Source: Batillaria attramentaria
Lineage: Eukaryota; Mollusca; Gastropoda; Batillariidae
Direction: 5' to 3'
Length of the DNA: 64,000 nucleotides
NCBI GenBank assembly: GCA_018292915.2
Contig: JACVVK020000192.1
Location: 1,052,501 to 1,116,500 of the forward strand
Of the stretch, positions 49,171-60,833 are shown one piece after another. The notes under the pieces are model-generated. The model worked only from the letters and a program-made list of their open reading frames with translations. It was not told where the DNA came from and ran no database searches. A program made the translations under genes and the position numbers. How positions within the stretch are numbered: the stretch's first letter is position 1; each line of letters starts with the position of its first letter.

Positions 49171-49585
49171 CGGTGGGCGGTCTGTGGTCTAGTGGTTCAG
49201 AGACTTGTCACCAGTGCGAGAGGTCAGGGGTTCGAGTCCCACTCGGGGCAAAGAATTTTTCCTTCTCGTATGTGGCACCGTTCATTCGGGCCGATCGTCG
49301 GGGATTCTCTCCGGGTACTCCGGCTTCTTCCCCCTCTGCTTTAGAAATGTTCAGCCCACAAAATCAAAAAATAAATGCAATTCTAAAATTCCGAAACTTA
49401 AATTGCTGAGTTGACCCTTCGCACCACGTGATTGTAATGTGTTTATGTCCAGTGTGTGTGAGAATGCGTGTGAGTCACATGAGCGTGCGTGTTGGGTTCA
49501 ATTCGCGGCGCTTTCATCCGATTCATGAAATTGGGTAAAGCGGCTATACAATACTCATCATTATTATTATTATTATTATTATTAT
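49171..49585 (+). mobile_element. SINE-D, tRNA-derived, full-length with ATT tail
   Basis: The head ctgtggtctagtggttcaga with B box ggggttcgagtccc is followed by a body (gtggcaccgttcattcggg ... cgtgttgggttcaattcg) shared with 3898-4214. The copy ends in an ATT trinucleotide tract. It lies in TRPC intron 2. Confidence 0.85.
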
Positions 49586-49723
49586 GAACGCATTATTATT
49601 TTGCATTCACATTCAACACATCACTCATACGCACATAAAACACATTCTAAAACAGCAGGCACCACGGTTACATGAATCAGTACACAGGCAAGTTGCAACA
49701 GTTGGGTTGACAGAGTAGGTTGC

Positions 49724-49897
49724 GGGTGGGTGGGTGGGTGTTTGGGGGTTTAACGTCCTTTTCCACCACATAGGGTGATATCAAAGACGGGGCAACGACG
49801 AAAAAGCCAGCACAAATATTTGGCCCCAGCCGGGATCGAACTCACGACCCGAGCATTAGAAGTCCAACGCTCTACCATTCGACCACCCCGGCTCCCC
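49724..49897 (-). mobile_element. SINE-A, reverse orientation, 11-bp target duplication
   Basis: The copy is complete, with direct repeats gagtaggttgc at 49713-49723 and 49898-49908. It lies inside TRPC intron 2. Confidence 0.9.
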
Positions 49898-50621
49898 GAG
49901 TAGGTTGCAGTTCCACGCTAGCATGCAATGAGTTCCAGACTGTTGGGGTGGTAAACCGAGAAACAGCGTTTGCCAAAAGATTTCAAGTTTCTCCTAGGAA
50001 TTTTGAGAAGCGTTTCACTGGATGAGCGGAGGGTGCGCGACGGAATGTAGGTGCAGAGTGAAGCGGACAAACAAGGGGGTAGGATACCTTCTCGGCATAA
50101 TAGGTGAAACTTTCAGGGAAAACGCGAACTTGTTCTAATTCCGATCGAAGAAACTTGTCCTCCTTTTCTTTCTGTCTCCAACAGTTTCAGAGTCCCCTGA
50201 ATATAAACAGGAAGAAAAAGGTGATGCCGAGAATGAAAGAAAACGCTCTAGGCACTTCAGACAGTCAGTCGAGAGAATCTCTTCGCTCTTTGTCTAATTG
50301 AAAACCCATTTAGCCCGAGGGCAAGCAAAGCATCGCAGTGGGCGCCCAGGCGACTAAGCATCCGGAAGATCTCATTGTGCAGAGGGGGCCAAGGGAACAA
50401 TTCTGTTTAGCGTTGAACCCGACGAACTCGGTGGGTGATGGGACAAATGAATGGGATCCGGGTGGGAGGGAGATTGCATCAAGTTGTGTTTAGAGTTCAA
50501 GCATTTGGTTCGTTATTGTAAAGGTTATGCAACGCCAGACACGAGAAGAGGATTACTCGTGTTTAGACTGAGGGTGGTTGGGTGTGAAGGGGGATAAATT
50601 GGAAAGTGGAAGAAAAGACAA

Positions 50622-50656
<35 letters not shown>

Positions 50657-50794
50657 TGTGGGGGCGGGGGGGGGGGGGTAAACCTATGTTCCAATCTGAG
50701 AGAGACAGAGAAATACAGAGAATTCAAATCTTGGTAAGTTTCACAATACAGCAAGATATAAATCCGTCTGTTCCATAGAACAGTAACGTTTTGG

Positions 50795-50826
50795 GTTTGT
50801 TTGTTTGTTTGTTTGTTTGTTTGGTT

Positions 50827-50897
<71 letters not shown>
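50795..50897. repeat. (GTTT)n(GT)n
   Basis: A compound tract continuing into about 180 bp of T/G-rich sequence before exon 3. Confidence 0.95.
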
Positions 50898-50898
<1 letters not shown>

Positions 50899-51155
50899 GT
50901 TGTTGTTTGGGTTTGTTTTGTTTGTTTTGTTATGTTTTGTTTTGTTTTTTGTTTGTTTGTTTTTGTTTGTTTTTGTTGTTTTTTTTTTGTTTTTTTTTTT
51001 GTTTTGTTTTTTTTTGGGGGGGGTATTTTGTTGTTGTTTTTGTTTTTGTTGGTGGTGTTTTGTTGTTGTTATTCTTTTTTCAAACTGAGTTGCTCTCGTG
51101 GTGATTCATTATCAGACTGTCAGCAACTAATACTACCCAACCTTCTTCCTGACAG

Positions 51156-51390
51156 TTTGTGTCACATCCCAACTGTCAGCAACTCCTCGCCTCGCTGTGG
51201 TACGACGGATTACCGGGGTTCAGACGACGCAGCATCATCGCCAAAATGACGGTCATTTTTACAATCGCCTTCACCTTCCCGCTTCTCTCCCTTGTGTACC
51301 TCATCGCACCCACAAGCTCCATTGGTCGGCTCATACGGAAACCTTTTATCAAGTTCATCGTACATCAGTCGTCTTACCTGTGTTTTCTAG
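51156..51390 (+). CDS. TRPC: TRPC-type channel, third coding exon (residues 312-389 plus one base)
   Basis: The acceptor is ccttcttcctgacag|ttt and the donor CTAG|gtaagt. The exon starts in phase 0 and ends in phase 1. It encodes the pre-S1 region: CQQLLASLWYDGLPGFRRRS (318-337), a strongly conserved TRPC/TRP stretch whose GLPGFRR form is closest to insect TRP channels as I remember them. A first hydrophobic segment follows (about 342-362, VIFTIAFTFPLLSLVYLIA), corresponding to the membrane-associated pre-S1 elbow. Then come the basic RKPFIKFIVH stretch and the first half of S1 (SSYLCFL). The intron cuts S1 in the middle. A 13-bp string actgtcagcaact occurs both just upstream of the acceptor (51116) and inside the exon (51172). 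Confidence 0.94.
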
Positions 51391-52048
51391 GTAAGTGATG
51401 ATGTTTATATTGTTGGTGGCGTGGTTCAGGTTTTTTTTTTTTTTGTATTTGTTGGTGTGAGAGTGTTCTGTTGTTTTTGTGCCTGTTTTGTTTTGTTGCT
51501 GTTGTTGTTGTTGTTTTTGGGAGGGGGTTGCTGTTTTTTTTTGTTTTTGTTTTAAGGTTTTATCGCTGTGTTGGAGGAGTTTCTCCAGTTAGTTCTGCTG
51601 TTGCCGTCCTTGTCACTTCCGCACGTGCTATGTTGGGGTGCTGTAGGGCGATTTAGTGATGTACCTTGCTTCTTTTTTGTGCTTTTTTTCCTTTTTCTTT
51701 CCTTTTTCCTTTTTCTTTCCTTTTTTTTTTCTTTCCCTTTTTTACTTACTTTTTTCTCTGGCCTTTTTTCAGGGGGTGGGATATTGGTATTTTTGTGGTC
51801 GACAGTGGTAACCAGGAAAAGAGCCAAACATGAACGTTTACCGTCCACCCGACTCATGATTGGCCAGACTGCCTAAAGGTCAAAAACACACGTAGATTAC
51901 AATAGACAAGGCAATTTTACTCTGAAATTTGCAATAAACGTCTTGTCTGTTGTTTTTCAAGCGTCAACCTTTGGCATCTCGATATTTTTTTTTCTGCCGC
52001 GCTGTCAGCCGTTTCCGACACCTATCTTTGACAGTACAACGAGTACCT

Positions 52049-52331
52049 GGGCCCGTATGTAAAACTCGAGGTTAATTAAATCCACGGCTACGGGCCTAAC
52101 CCAGACTAGGACAAAAGATGCCCTAAAACAAAATTAAATTTAAAAAAAAAGGAAGCGAAGAAAGAAAGTCAAAAATCCTTCTATAACGGCATAGGCACCT
52201 TGCTGGAATGGACCCGCTCCCTGATTTAAAACAAAAAACAACAGAAATTTTAACCATAGAGCTACTTTAGTTCGAGGCTAGACTCTAACCCGGGGTTAAA
52301 CTCCCTAACCCCGACTTTTACATGCGGGCCC
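52049..52331. mobile_element. Inverted-repeat element ending GGGCCCGTATGTAAAA, copy 2
   Basis: It has the same termini and the same internal ccttctataacggcatagg block as 16736-17001 and differs by small indels. It sits in TRPC intron 3. Confidence 0.8.
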
Positions 52332-52382
52332 TGGTCTTCAGACTTTGTAAGCTGCTAAAACTCCAACTTGGAGAACGCCGCT

Positions 52383-52618
52383 TTAACCCTTTCAGCCCTG
52401 AAGGAATCTCAGTAGCGATAACGCTCTCTGCCTGGGAGTTTTTCAAGTGTGCTAGAGCTAAAGCTGGGCTCTTGCATACCAAACCCCATTTCTCAAGAAA
52501 TATTGGATCCATCCGATTGGGGAATCTGTGCAGAGCGTATGAGAGTCGGTCACATGCACGCATATTATTGTTAGGGTCTGCGAGACCGTAGGTGATACGG
52601 TGGCAGGGCTGAAAGTGT
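52383..52618. mobile_element. Possible piggyBac-type short element, decayed
   Basis: The left end TTAAccctttcagccctg pairs with cagggctgaaag at 52604-52615. The right TTAA is not preserved. It follows directly after the element 52049-52331. Confidence 0.4.
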
Positions 52619-53576
52619 ATAAAATGCCTCGGCTGTCAAGCTGAGTCTCAGAATCCTATTATCCCAAACCTGTCATTTCTGTTGTCGCTCCCTGAAAGCC
52701 GGCTGTCTGGCAGTGCGGGCTTCGCCCTGGTCACAGATCCTGTAAACCATGGAACTATCGTTGGAACCTTACACCGGAGGGGAAAAGTTCGCAGACAAAC
52801 TGAATTACCACCGCTGGACAGGACCGCTCCATCACACAGCCAATAAACGATTTCTAGCCGGGCATCAGTGGCAACTATGATTTGCATTTTGACGTCAGTG
52901 ATCCCGTTTCTGTGGGGGTTCAAAGAAAATGTGAGCTGAAGTTGCGCGGCAGACTTTGTGTCTCCTTACGTCCATTTTTGTTGATGTCCCTCTGCATGCA
53001 TCGTTCAGAAATAGGATAGGCTGCACCCACGGGACAGGAGAGGTCGTAGAATTCTGCTTCAAATCCAGGCTGACAGCGATACATCTCTTGACCACCTAAG
53101 TGTTTTCCTGTTAATGCATAATGTATGTATATATACTCCACTGTGGCTTTTTTTTTTTTTTTTTTTGCTTTCTTGCTTACTTGCTTGCTTGCTTGCGTCT
53201 TGTTTTTTGTTTTCTTGAACTACTCTTCTGGGTTTGGTTTGTGTTTTTGTTTTGTTTTTTGTGGGTTTTTTTTGGGTTTTTGTTGTTTTTTTTGGGGGGG
53301 GAGGGTTTTTTGGTTTTTTGGGGTTTTTTTTGGAAAATCGCCTGGAAATTGTTTATTTATGGATCTGATCACGCGCTCGCGTTTTCTGTGTTGGTTATTG
53401 TGGTGTTTGTTTGTTTGTTTGTTTGTTTGTTTGTTTGTTTAAGTATCCCAGCCAATGGATGGAGGACTCTTAATTCCGGTGATATCTTTTGTCTAAGCGC
53501 GTGTCCGACCATCTGTAGGCACTTCGTACAGGGCAGACTGAGAGGGTAGGGAGCGCTGTCCATGAGTAGATGCTTA

Positions 53577-53580
<4 letters not shown>
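52619..53580. other. No gene seen
   Basis: Plain sequence followed by a T/G-rich low-complexity stretch at 53143-53440. Confidence 0.6.

Positions 53581-53642
<62 letters not shown>
53581..53642. repeat. (CT)n
   Basis: About 30 units with one C interruption. Confidence 0.95.
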
Positions 53643-54035
53643 TTCCTTTGTTTGTTGCTGCTGCTGCTGTGAGAGGGATTGGGTCAAGCAGTCCTCTTTC
53701 CGAATTATTTCCTCATTGCGATAGGGACGCACAGTGCAAACCGTTAGAGTATTTGATAATAGTTAAGGAATTTATGTAGCATTTTTCATGGCGCAAGTTT
53801 CAACACACATGCCAGTGCTAATCACATCAGCATGCAATGTCAGTGAGCTAATGTCAGAAGGTATCGATTCTCATGCAAATTTCCATTATGTCGTGCGAAA
53901 ATTAACATCTTTAATGGTGTACCCACGGGAGGGACTGAAGGGTAACGCCTGCTCATAGATGAAGAAATGAGAAACTGCCAAAGTTACGTGTAAATAAAAG
54001 TTGATACCTTGCAATGCTCAAAGCAGCAACTACAA

Positions 54036-54081
54036 CAACAACTACTACTACTACAACAACAACAACAACAACAACAACAAA
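54036..54081. repeat. (CTA)n(CAA)n
   Basis: A trinucleotide tract. Confidence 0.9.
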
Positions 54082-54545
54082 CGAAGCCAATGTAAGTGGA
54101 CCCGTGCCCCCCCCCCCCCTCAAGAGTTATTCGCCGAATTGCCACCATTTGCCAGGCTAGTTTTAGCAGCTGCAATTAGCAGATCAGAAAAAAAAAACCC
54201 TTCAACTGACAGAAAAGAAAAGACTTAAAGTAAAGCATTAGTCAGTTTCTTTCCAAACGAATGGCGACATCAGAAGGTTCTCAGAAGGTTCTCTCCCTTC
54301 CACATCGGGTAATATAGTGGCATATAATCCACTGCAGGAGGGAGAGAACTCAGTGCGTGTGTCTCAAAAGGTCACGTTTTCGCAAGTAGGCTTCATCCTT
54401 AACTTAAATAATTATGAAGATGGGATTCAGCAGGCGTTTAGCACAAGCAATGCATCTCAACCCCCCTCTGCGTGCAGAGTAATTTATCGTCCGGTGCACT
54501 CAATTAGGTCCTCACACGCGAAGTGTTCTCAGGTTGATTGGAGCA

Positions 54546-54790
54546 TAAATTTAAGATGAGGCAAAGCGGGCACGGCGCTTGAGCAAGCGTGAGGCCCACT
54601 TAGAGAGTCAGCCTTTGTTGGTTTCAGCAAAATTAGGGTCCCCCTTGCGGGTTGTCAGGCGTTTAACTGCGTTGAATACATGCAAATTAAGCGTTTACGT
54701 GAGTCGGTGAAATCGTAAATTTAAGTTGAAGCAAAGCAGAGGTGGCGGTTGCACTAGCTTGAGGCAAGTCCATCTAATCTGTCAGGGGTC
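54546..54790. repeat. Tandem duplication of about 171 bp, incomplete second unit
   Basis: aaatttaagatgaggcaaag at 54549 and aaatttaagttgaagcaaag near 54717 start the units. The central part (agagtcagcctttgttggtt) also occurs at about 56205-56330. Confidence 0.6.
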
Positions 54791-54817
54791 TTCTCAAAGG
54801 AGCCTTATGTCTTAAAA

Positions 54818-55015
54818 GCCCATGCAAAAATCGCAATTTTACTTGAAATCTTCAGACCACTGGAAGCCACTTCAAGCCACTATTATGCCTTCTGCAGCGG
54901 TCTCGGGCCTAGCGGTAAAGGACCACTCCTCGTGCAATAGTTGATTGAAGTGGTTCCTACTGGTGTGCAGTGGCTTGTTCTTTTTAACCAGTCTTATCGT
55001 GCAGCGGGCAGGGGG
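54818..55015. mobile_element. Inverted-arm element, copy 2
   Basis: It is the reverse complement of 9806-10040: cgcaattttacttgaaatct, ggaagccacttcaagccact, then cttgttctttttaaccagtc. One inner arm is degraded. Confidence 0.6.
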
Positions 55016-55716
55016 TGAGGTGTGTGGGGGGGGGGGGAGGGCTCGGGCTCTGAAGAGTTATGCCGCCTACTTCAGGTCGAGCAGCTCCAACTATGTTTCG
55101 CAAACACGCTGCCACTACTGGTCAGTCAAACCTAAAACAAAACTGCAGAGCTCTGTGAACTTGAAATGTTGCCATCGACCCCATGGGACCTCTACGGTCT
55201 GCCCAAACTTTGAGTTCACCTCGGACTGCAACCCGCTGCAGCCGCTGGCCCCCGCCTCCTTCGTTATACCCGGCTCAGGCGAATGATACTGAGTGTTTTA
55301 GCTCATAATTATCTTACCAACGACTGGCCGGAGGAAGCTCTAATTTTGCACACTTCCTCACGATATCATGCTTTTGTGGTCGCTGTAATCATCCCAAGTT
55401 GAATAAGAAGTGTCCTTTTAAACGGGCCATTTCCATGTTTACTTAGCCAGTTTCGCTTGTAAGTGCTCCCGTACACTGGAAATACTCTGTGTTGTTTACA
55501 CTTTGCGTAGGTGGTCGAAACTGCAAATTTAACAGCTGTTGTCGTCGGCGACGATTTCCCTCAGCATATTAGCCGCGTCAGTGAGTACGCTTCTGTTGGC
55601 TCAGTGCCAGCATTAGAGACGCTGTTACTGTGCAGGTGTCTAAGTGGTCTGGTGCTAGATACCATGAAAACAGCGCAGAACGATCTGTGAGCTTAAAAAT
55701 CATAAATATTGCCCCT

Positions 55717-56139
55717 TTAAAGGTCTGCAATCTCAGCAAAAAGCCGCAAACACTGCGTTTTTTAAAAACTGCGACTCTCCTTCGATTGTGCATAATCCAG
55801 ACAACTCTGTCACAGTTGCAGAGTTTTCAGCGCTTCGGGGACCCTTATATAAAGCAAGAGCACGACTTTGCCGTGACATATTTGGCTTTTGGTCAGTGAG
55901 CGAGACACATCAGTCGCTACAGTCGGTGTCTAGCTGATGTTGAGTGCTGCACGATCTTTCTCGCTCAGTGTCAAAACGCAAACTGAGCTGTGAAATCAGG
56001 CTGCCCTTGGCTTTTATTGGGGTTTCAGGGACGCTGAAAACTCTGCAACTGTGACAGAGTTGACTGTGCTTGCACGGTCGACTCTGTAATTTTTTTTCAC
56101 ACTTCGGAAAGCTTTTTGTTTGGAGCTCAGATCTTTTAA
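55717..56139. mobile_element. TTAA-flanked fold-back element, copy 1
   Basis: TTAA lies at both ends (55717-55720, 56136-56139). The outer ends aggtctgcaatctcagc and its partner gagctcagatct are imperfectly complementary. Inside is a perfect 31-bp inverted repeat starting caactctgtcacagttgcag. Other copies are at 57180 and 63178. Confidence 0.75.
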
Positions 56140-56600
56140 GATGCGGAAAGCAGACTTGGCGTCTAAACATGTGTTATGCGAGACCATCTAATCTGTTACC
56201 GGTCCACTTACAGAGTCAGTCTTTGTTGGTTTCCGCTAAGCCAGAGTCTCCCCCTGGCGAGCTGTCAAACGTTGGCTGCGTTGAATGCATGCAAATTAAC
56301 CTTTCACGTGAGTCAGGAAATCGTTAATTCCCCCCGGGTTTGTTGACACAACGGCCGGGCGGGTAATCTCCGTGCAAAGTCGTTTTTGCGGTATTGACGT
56401 TTTGTAGCAGATTGTGTAGATTCAGCTTTTTTGAATCATATAATTTTAAAGAGGTTGGTTGTGGATGATATCTCTCTCTCTCTCTCTCTCTCTGCTTGGG
56501 GAAATGAAATGTCATTCCTGACAAATGATGGAGTGATTAGCAAAGGCAGGTACGTGGCAGTGTCAATATCATTAGCGTTGGAAAACAAGGTTCATTGGCG

Positions 56601-56666
<66 letters not shown>
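56601..56666. repeat. (CT)n(CA)n
   Basis: Ten CT and about 22 CA units. Confidence 0.95.
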
Positions 56667-56667
<1 letters not shown>

Positions 56668-56715
56668 TTCTGTCGAAATGTTGGAATATTAAGAATCATT
56701 ACCACCATCAACATC

Positions 56716-56747
<32 letters not shown>

Positions 56748-56810
56748 ACGTATATTTCTGTCGAAATTTTCGAATATTAAGAATCATTATCAACATCCTC
56801 CTCCTTCTCC
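56667..56810. repeat. Duplicated segment of about 60 bp between CT tracts
   Basis: atttctgtcgaaatgttgga plus atattaagaatcattac is followed by CT, then a second copy (atttctgtcgaaattttcga) and another CT tract. This is a tandem of unique segment plus CT repeat. Confidence 0.75.
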
Positions 56811-56835
56811 TCTCTCTCTCATGCACACGCGCGCG

Positions 56836-56900
<65 letters not shown>
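56810..56900. repeat. (TC)n, (CG)n, (CA)n
   Basis: A short TC, about eight CG and about 28 CA units. Confidence 0.95.
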
Positions 56901-56902
<2 letters not shown>

Positions 56903-57179
56903 TATTTCTCTATGCACTTTACTCCTCTATGCTCAGTAGTAAATTCCCTCATAAACCTCTTCCAGCACTGATTCCCGTACACCATTCACGATTTTCATCG
57001 TCAGTGTTTCCTCGAGTCGTTCAGTCGCGTGATGTGTTGCGTTACGCTGATCCCTAATGGAAACGCGACTGCTGGACCAATATCCCTACCCCCGATTTGA
57101 CATTACGGGCGCGCTGTACTGTAGTGACTACAAAACCCATTCGGGAACGGGCGGTCTTTCGGAGACGGTAGCAACAGTG

Positions 57180-57540
57180 TTAAAGGTTTGCTATCTCAGC
57201 AAAAAGTCATAGACATAAAAGAAAGACTACCTGAGCAAACTACTACTGCATTTTGCACAGTCAACTCACAGTTACAGAGTTTTCAGTGTCCCTGTAACCC
57301 CAATAAAAGCCAAGGGCAGCCTGATTTTTTGGCGTTTTAACACTGAGCGAGAAAGATTGCCATAGTTAGCCTTCTCGTGCAGCACACAGCACCCGCTAGA
57401 TGCTGTAGCGATGTGTCTCGCTCACTGATCAACAGCACAATGAAGTCACCGCAAATTCACGCTCCGGTTTTATTAGGGCCTCCGAAGCGCTCAAAACTCT
57501 GCAATTGTGACAGAGTTGCCTGCATTATGCATAGTCCCTT
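57180..57540. mobile_element. TTAA-flanked fold-back element, copy 2 (right end damaged)
   Basis: It starts TTAA then aggtttgctatctcagcaaa. The internal inverted repeats are present but more divergent (acagttacagagttttcagt and aaaactctgcaattgtgac). The right outer end is missing. Confidence 0.65.
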
Positions 57541-58302
57541 GTTCTTATCCCGACAAGGCCAAAATTTGTACAGATCATTTCCAGTTCATGCTTAAGCCCG
57601 AAACCTCCACCTTAAACCTGAGGTAGCCTGCGTGTTTTCCCTACCCCGCGTTGTGCGCCGAAAAGCACGTGATTTTTCGGGCTGTACTGTAGACTGTTAT
57701 CCTTGTGCCTCCGTCAGTGAATTCACCCCCCGCTGTGGACAAAACACGCGAAGGTCCAAAACATCCACTGAGCTTTAGTGACCACCCATTAGGAAATATT
57801 CCATCAGGCAAAGACTATAACAAAAGTGGTAATATTGTGTGCTGATCGAGTAGTGACGGAGCAAACTTATTCCCGCTTATGAGTTTCCCAAAAGCAGTAA
57901 AACGCTCACTCGTCGTGAAAACAGAGATGACGAAGTACAGAGACAGGGGGGGAAAAAGAAAGAGAACCATTCCGTTATGCTTGTTGACACATTTAGTCCC
58001 ACTGGAAGGAGAAAGGGGTTGGGGTTTGTCAGGGCACGACAGGAAAATAGATGACGACGGGGAACAGAGTCGTCCCCCGGTGAGAGAAGTTACCACGTTC
58101 GACGAATTCCCCCGCTGAACTCAGTTTCCCTCTTTAACCCCTTCCCTCTTGAATTTCTGGGGAGACTGAGTTGCCTCCCTTCAAGTAGGAAGCGTGTAGA
58201 ACGAACAGACAGAGAAGAGGGTTCTGACCCTATTTGCTTATCCTTCGGAAATGTGAAAATGCTTCCACTAGGTTACTAGGTTAGACACAGGGGCCTCAGT
58301 TC

Positions 58303-58303
<1 letters not shown>
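57541..58303. other. No gene seen
   Basis: Plain intronic sequence. Short ORFs only. Confidence 0.6.

Positions 58304-58366
<63 letters not shown>
58304..58366. repeat. (CT)n
   Basis: A CT tract directly before a SINE-A head. Confidence 0.95.
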
Positions 58367-58370
<4 letters not shown>

Positions 58371-58546
58371 CGGGGTGGCCGAATGGTAGAGCGTTGGACT
58401 TCTAATGCTCGGGTCGTGAGTTCGTATCCTGGCTGGGCCAGATATTTGTGCTGGCTTTTTCATCGTTGCCCTGTCTTTGATATGGTGTCTTTGTTGTGGA
58501 AAAGGACGTTAAACCCCCATACATCCCACCCACCCCACCCCACCCC

Positions 58547-58551
<5 letters not shown>
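58367..58551 (+). mobile_element. SINE-A between CT tracts
   Basis: The head starts at the end of a CT tract (58304-58366), and the ACCCC tail continues into a CT/CA tract at 58550. The body is modified near gatatggtgtctttg. Confidence 0.83.
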
Positions 58552-58629
<78 letters not shown>

Positions 58630-58645
58630 GTGCACACACACACAC
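58552..58645. repeat. (CT)n(CA)n
   Basis: A compound tract after a SINE-A tail. Confidence 0.95.
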
Positions 58646-59110
58646 TTTTTATGGAATTGTCAAACCCTCAGTCTGCCACCCAAAAAAATTATTCTTAATG
58701 CCCTCCAAGCCGTGTTGAAACCGGAGAAACTTTAATCAGTTTTGCCTGTCTTGACTCCGTGACATTTTGCCAATATTTCGTCCGGTATCCTTTCTTCTCT
58801 CTTTTTTTCCATCCCGCCGCAAGAGACAGCAGCGCCTTTCTGCTTTAGGACAAGCAGACAAACCCAGCTCGAACTTTGCCCCCCCCCCCCACCCCCCTTC
58901 CGGGCAAGGAGCAAGGTTGAAGGCCCACCATTCGGCAGGTCTGAGCACAACTTCATGCACATGCAGGTCGGCGGGGGGGGGGGGGGGGGGGGGGCGACAA
59001 ATCTGCCTCAGCCATGAGGCAGCCTGCGTGCTGGTCACTGTTGCCTAGTTTAGGCAGTACCGTGTACTCGGGGAATTGATAGAATAGTTCGAATGTAAAC
59101 GTCACAAACT

Positions 59111-59112
<2 letters not shown>

Positions 59113-59186
<74 letters not shown>
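59113..59186. repeat. (GT)n
   Basis: About 37 units. Confidence 0.96.
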
Positions 59187-59187
<1 letters not shown>

Positions 59188-59253
59188 GGACAGAGGTACT
59201 CTGAGAGTTTCAAGAGTTTGAATGCAGCTGCAAAATAAGCACCTAAATAGTAG

Positions 59254-59510
59254 ACAGGCCTCAAAATGCCTATAATTATATTCCCTATTAACCTCAGGCA
59301 TCACAGTCACCCCTAAAATGTTTCAACCTAGAAACAAAAATTACCATGCACAGACCATTCAAGAGCACGTTCCTGACAGGAGTTTAAAAAAATATATATA
59401 TGAATGTCCCCTTTCCCCTCAGGCCTCCCTGGAGTAATGCAAGTCTACTGTCTGTTTAGGCCAGAAAACCACCTCACTCAAATTCACTCACGTCACCTGT
59501 GCCAGTACTG
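59254..59510. mobile_element. Same family as 30572-31046, left-central part
   Basis: It matches from ctcaaaatgcctataattat through gaatgtcccctttcccctca to about gtcacctgtgcc. Both outer ends are missing. Confidence 0.6.
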
Positions 59511-59619
59511 TGTTTTTAGTCCGAATAAACTGCAAACTGGTGTTTTTTTCGTGTTTGTTGTGTGACATGCGGCAGCAGAATACCTTTATCCTAAGTTTTT
59601 CAAAGCGTGTTTTTATCTG

Positions 59620-59668
59620 GGTTTGTTTGTTTGTTTGTTTGTTTGTTTGTTTGTTTGTTTGTTTGTTT
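59620..59668. repeat. (GTTT)n
   Basis: About twelve units. Confidence 0.95.
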
Positions 59669-60381
59669 CATGATTCCCCAAACAAAAACGTCTCCCGTGT
59701 GTCATGAGCCTAACGATTTCTGAGTATACAAAAAAAAACCCTCGAGCGGTAAGTCGTACAGGTTGCAAGACTGTGGCAGACGCTGTGCGTTTCGGCTTCT
59801 GTCTGCTCGGTGCGGGTGACTGTGTGAAACTGTGGCAGTGCACGTGTCGTAAGTTTTAAAATGCTAGACCCCACAGACCAGCTGCAAACGATTTGTGAGA
59901 AGAGAAATGTCGAACGAAATGAAGAATCCGTGTGACAAGACAGTTGCAGGCGCTGTGCTTTTCGGCATCGTCAGCCTGTGGACGGCTGTCACTGAGCATG
60001 CGTCTAGAAACCCACCAAAACGATTTGTGACCGTCGAAGAAGTCAGAGAGTGGGGTTTTAATCTTCTTTCTCGCCAGCCGATAAAGCCGAGTTTACACAA
60101 GCAGTTTCGCTGGCGAGTGGGTCGCGATTTTTACAGTAAACGATAGGCCAGCCGGGGTAATTGATGGCGGGGGGAACTCTTTTCTGACGCGGAACTCCAA
60201 AAAGCTCTGAGGCGGAAAAAGCATGCAGGCAGCAGAAATCAATGGGCTGGCCGGAGTTCGAAACAGATCAATCAGGTGTTGCCGCTCGCCTGTTGCACAC
60301 TCGATTCAGTGGCTCTGTCTTGTGAGATTTGTTGCATGTGCGTGTGTAGTTCTTATCGCCGCGCCACCGTTCGAGAGGACG

Positions 60382-60382
<1 letters not shown>

Positions 60383-60415
<33 letters not shown>
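60383..60415. repeat. (CT)n
   Basis: First of three CT tracts separated by LINE tails. Confidence 0.95.
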
Positions 60416-60419
<4 letters not shown>

Positions 60420-60532
60420 ATTATCCTTGTAGTTGCAGCAAGTTGCCAGCAACGGCAAGTTGTAATACTGGTTTCTGGACCAAAAACTTCCACCGTTGGA
60501 AAACATAGGTTCATTTCATTTCATTTCATTTC

Positions 60533-60536
<4 letters not shown>
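60416..60536 (+). mobile_element. Short LINE 3' tail between two CT tracts
   Basis: The segment ccagcaacggcaagttg ... aacttccaccgttggaaaac is followed by a TTTCA pentanucleotide repeat and then (TC)n. CT tracts are at 60383-60415 and 60537-60570. Confidence 0.65.

Positions 60537-60570
<34 letters not shown>
60537..60570. repeat. (TC)n
   Basis: Second CT tract of the chain, preceded by a TTTCA repeat. Confidence 0.95.
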
Positions 60571-60572
<2 letters not shown>

Positions 60573-60754
60573 ATTTCTTTTGGATAGTTAATACTTTTGT
60601 TTGTCTTTTTTTCTCTCTCTCTCTTCCCCCCCCCCTTTTCCCCCCTTATTTTGATGTTGTCTTTTTACCCTTTAACGTAGACTAGCAGGACAGCGTGTAA
60701 GACAGGCAGTAATGCCTAAATGCTCTATCCTGAATAAAAAACGTTTCATCATCA

Positions 60755-60755
<1 letters not shown>
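60571..60755 (+). mobile_element. LINE 3' tail between two CT tracts (AGCAGGACAG type)
   Basis: It ends actagcaggacagcgtgt, aagacaggcagtaatgcct, then tcctgaataaaaaacgttt and a short TCA repeat. It is chained to the previous element through the shared tract 60537-60570 and is followed by CT at 60756-60831. Confidence 0.62.

Positions 60756-60831
<76 letters not shown>
60756..60831. repeat. (CT)n
   Basis: Third CT tract of the chain, about 38 units. Confidence 0.95.

Positions 60832-60833
<2 letters not shown>

Larger units (their letters stand above)
48925..51155 (+). other. TRPC intron 2 (2,231 bp)
   Basis: The intron is bounded by gtatgt and gacag. It contains a tRNA-derived SINE with an ATT tail, a SINE in reverse orientation with a target duplication, a CT tract near 50622-50656, and a GTTT/GT microsatellite followed by a T/G-rich tract up to about 51080. 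The stretch 49909-50620 shows nothing recognisable. Confidence 0.85.
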
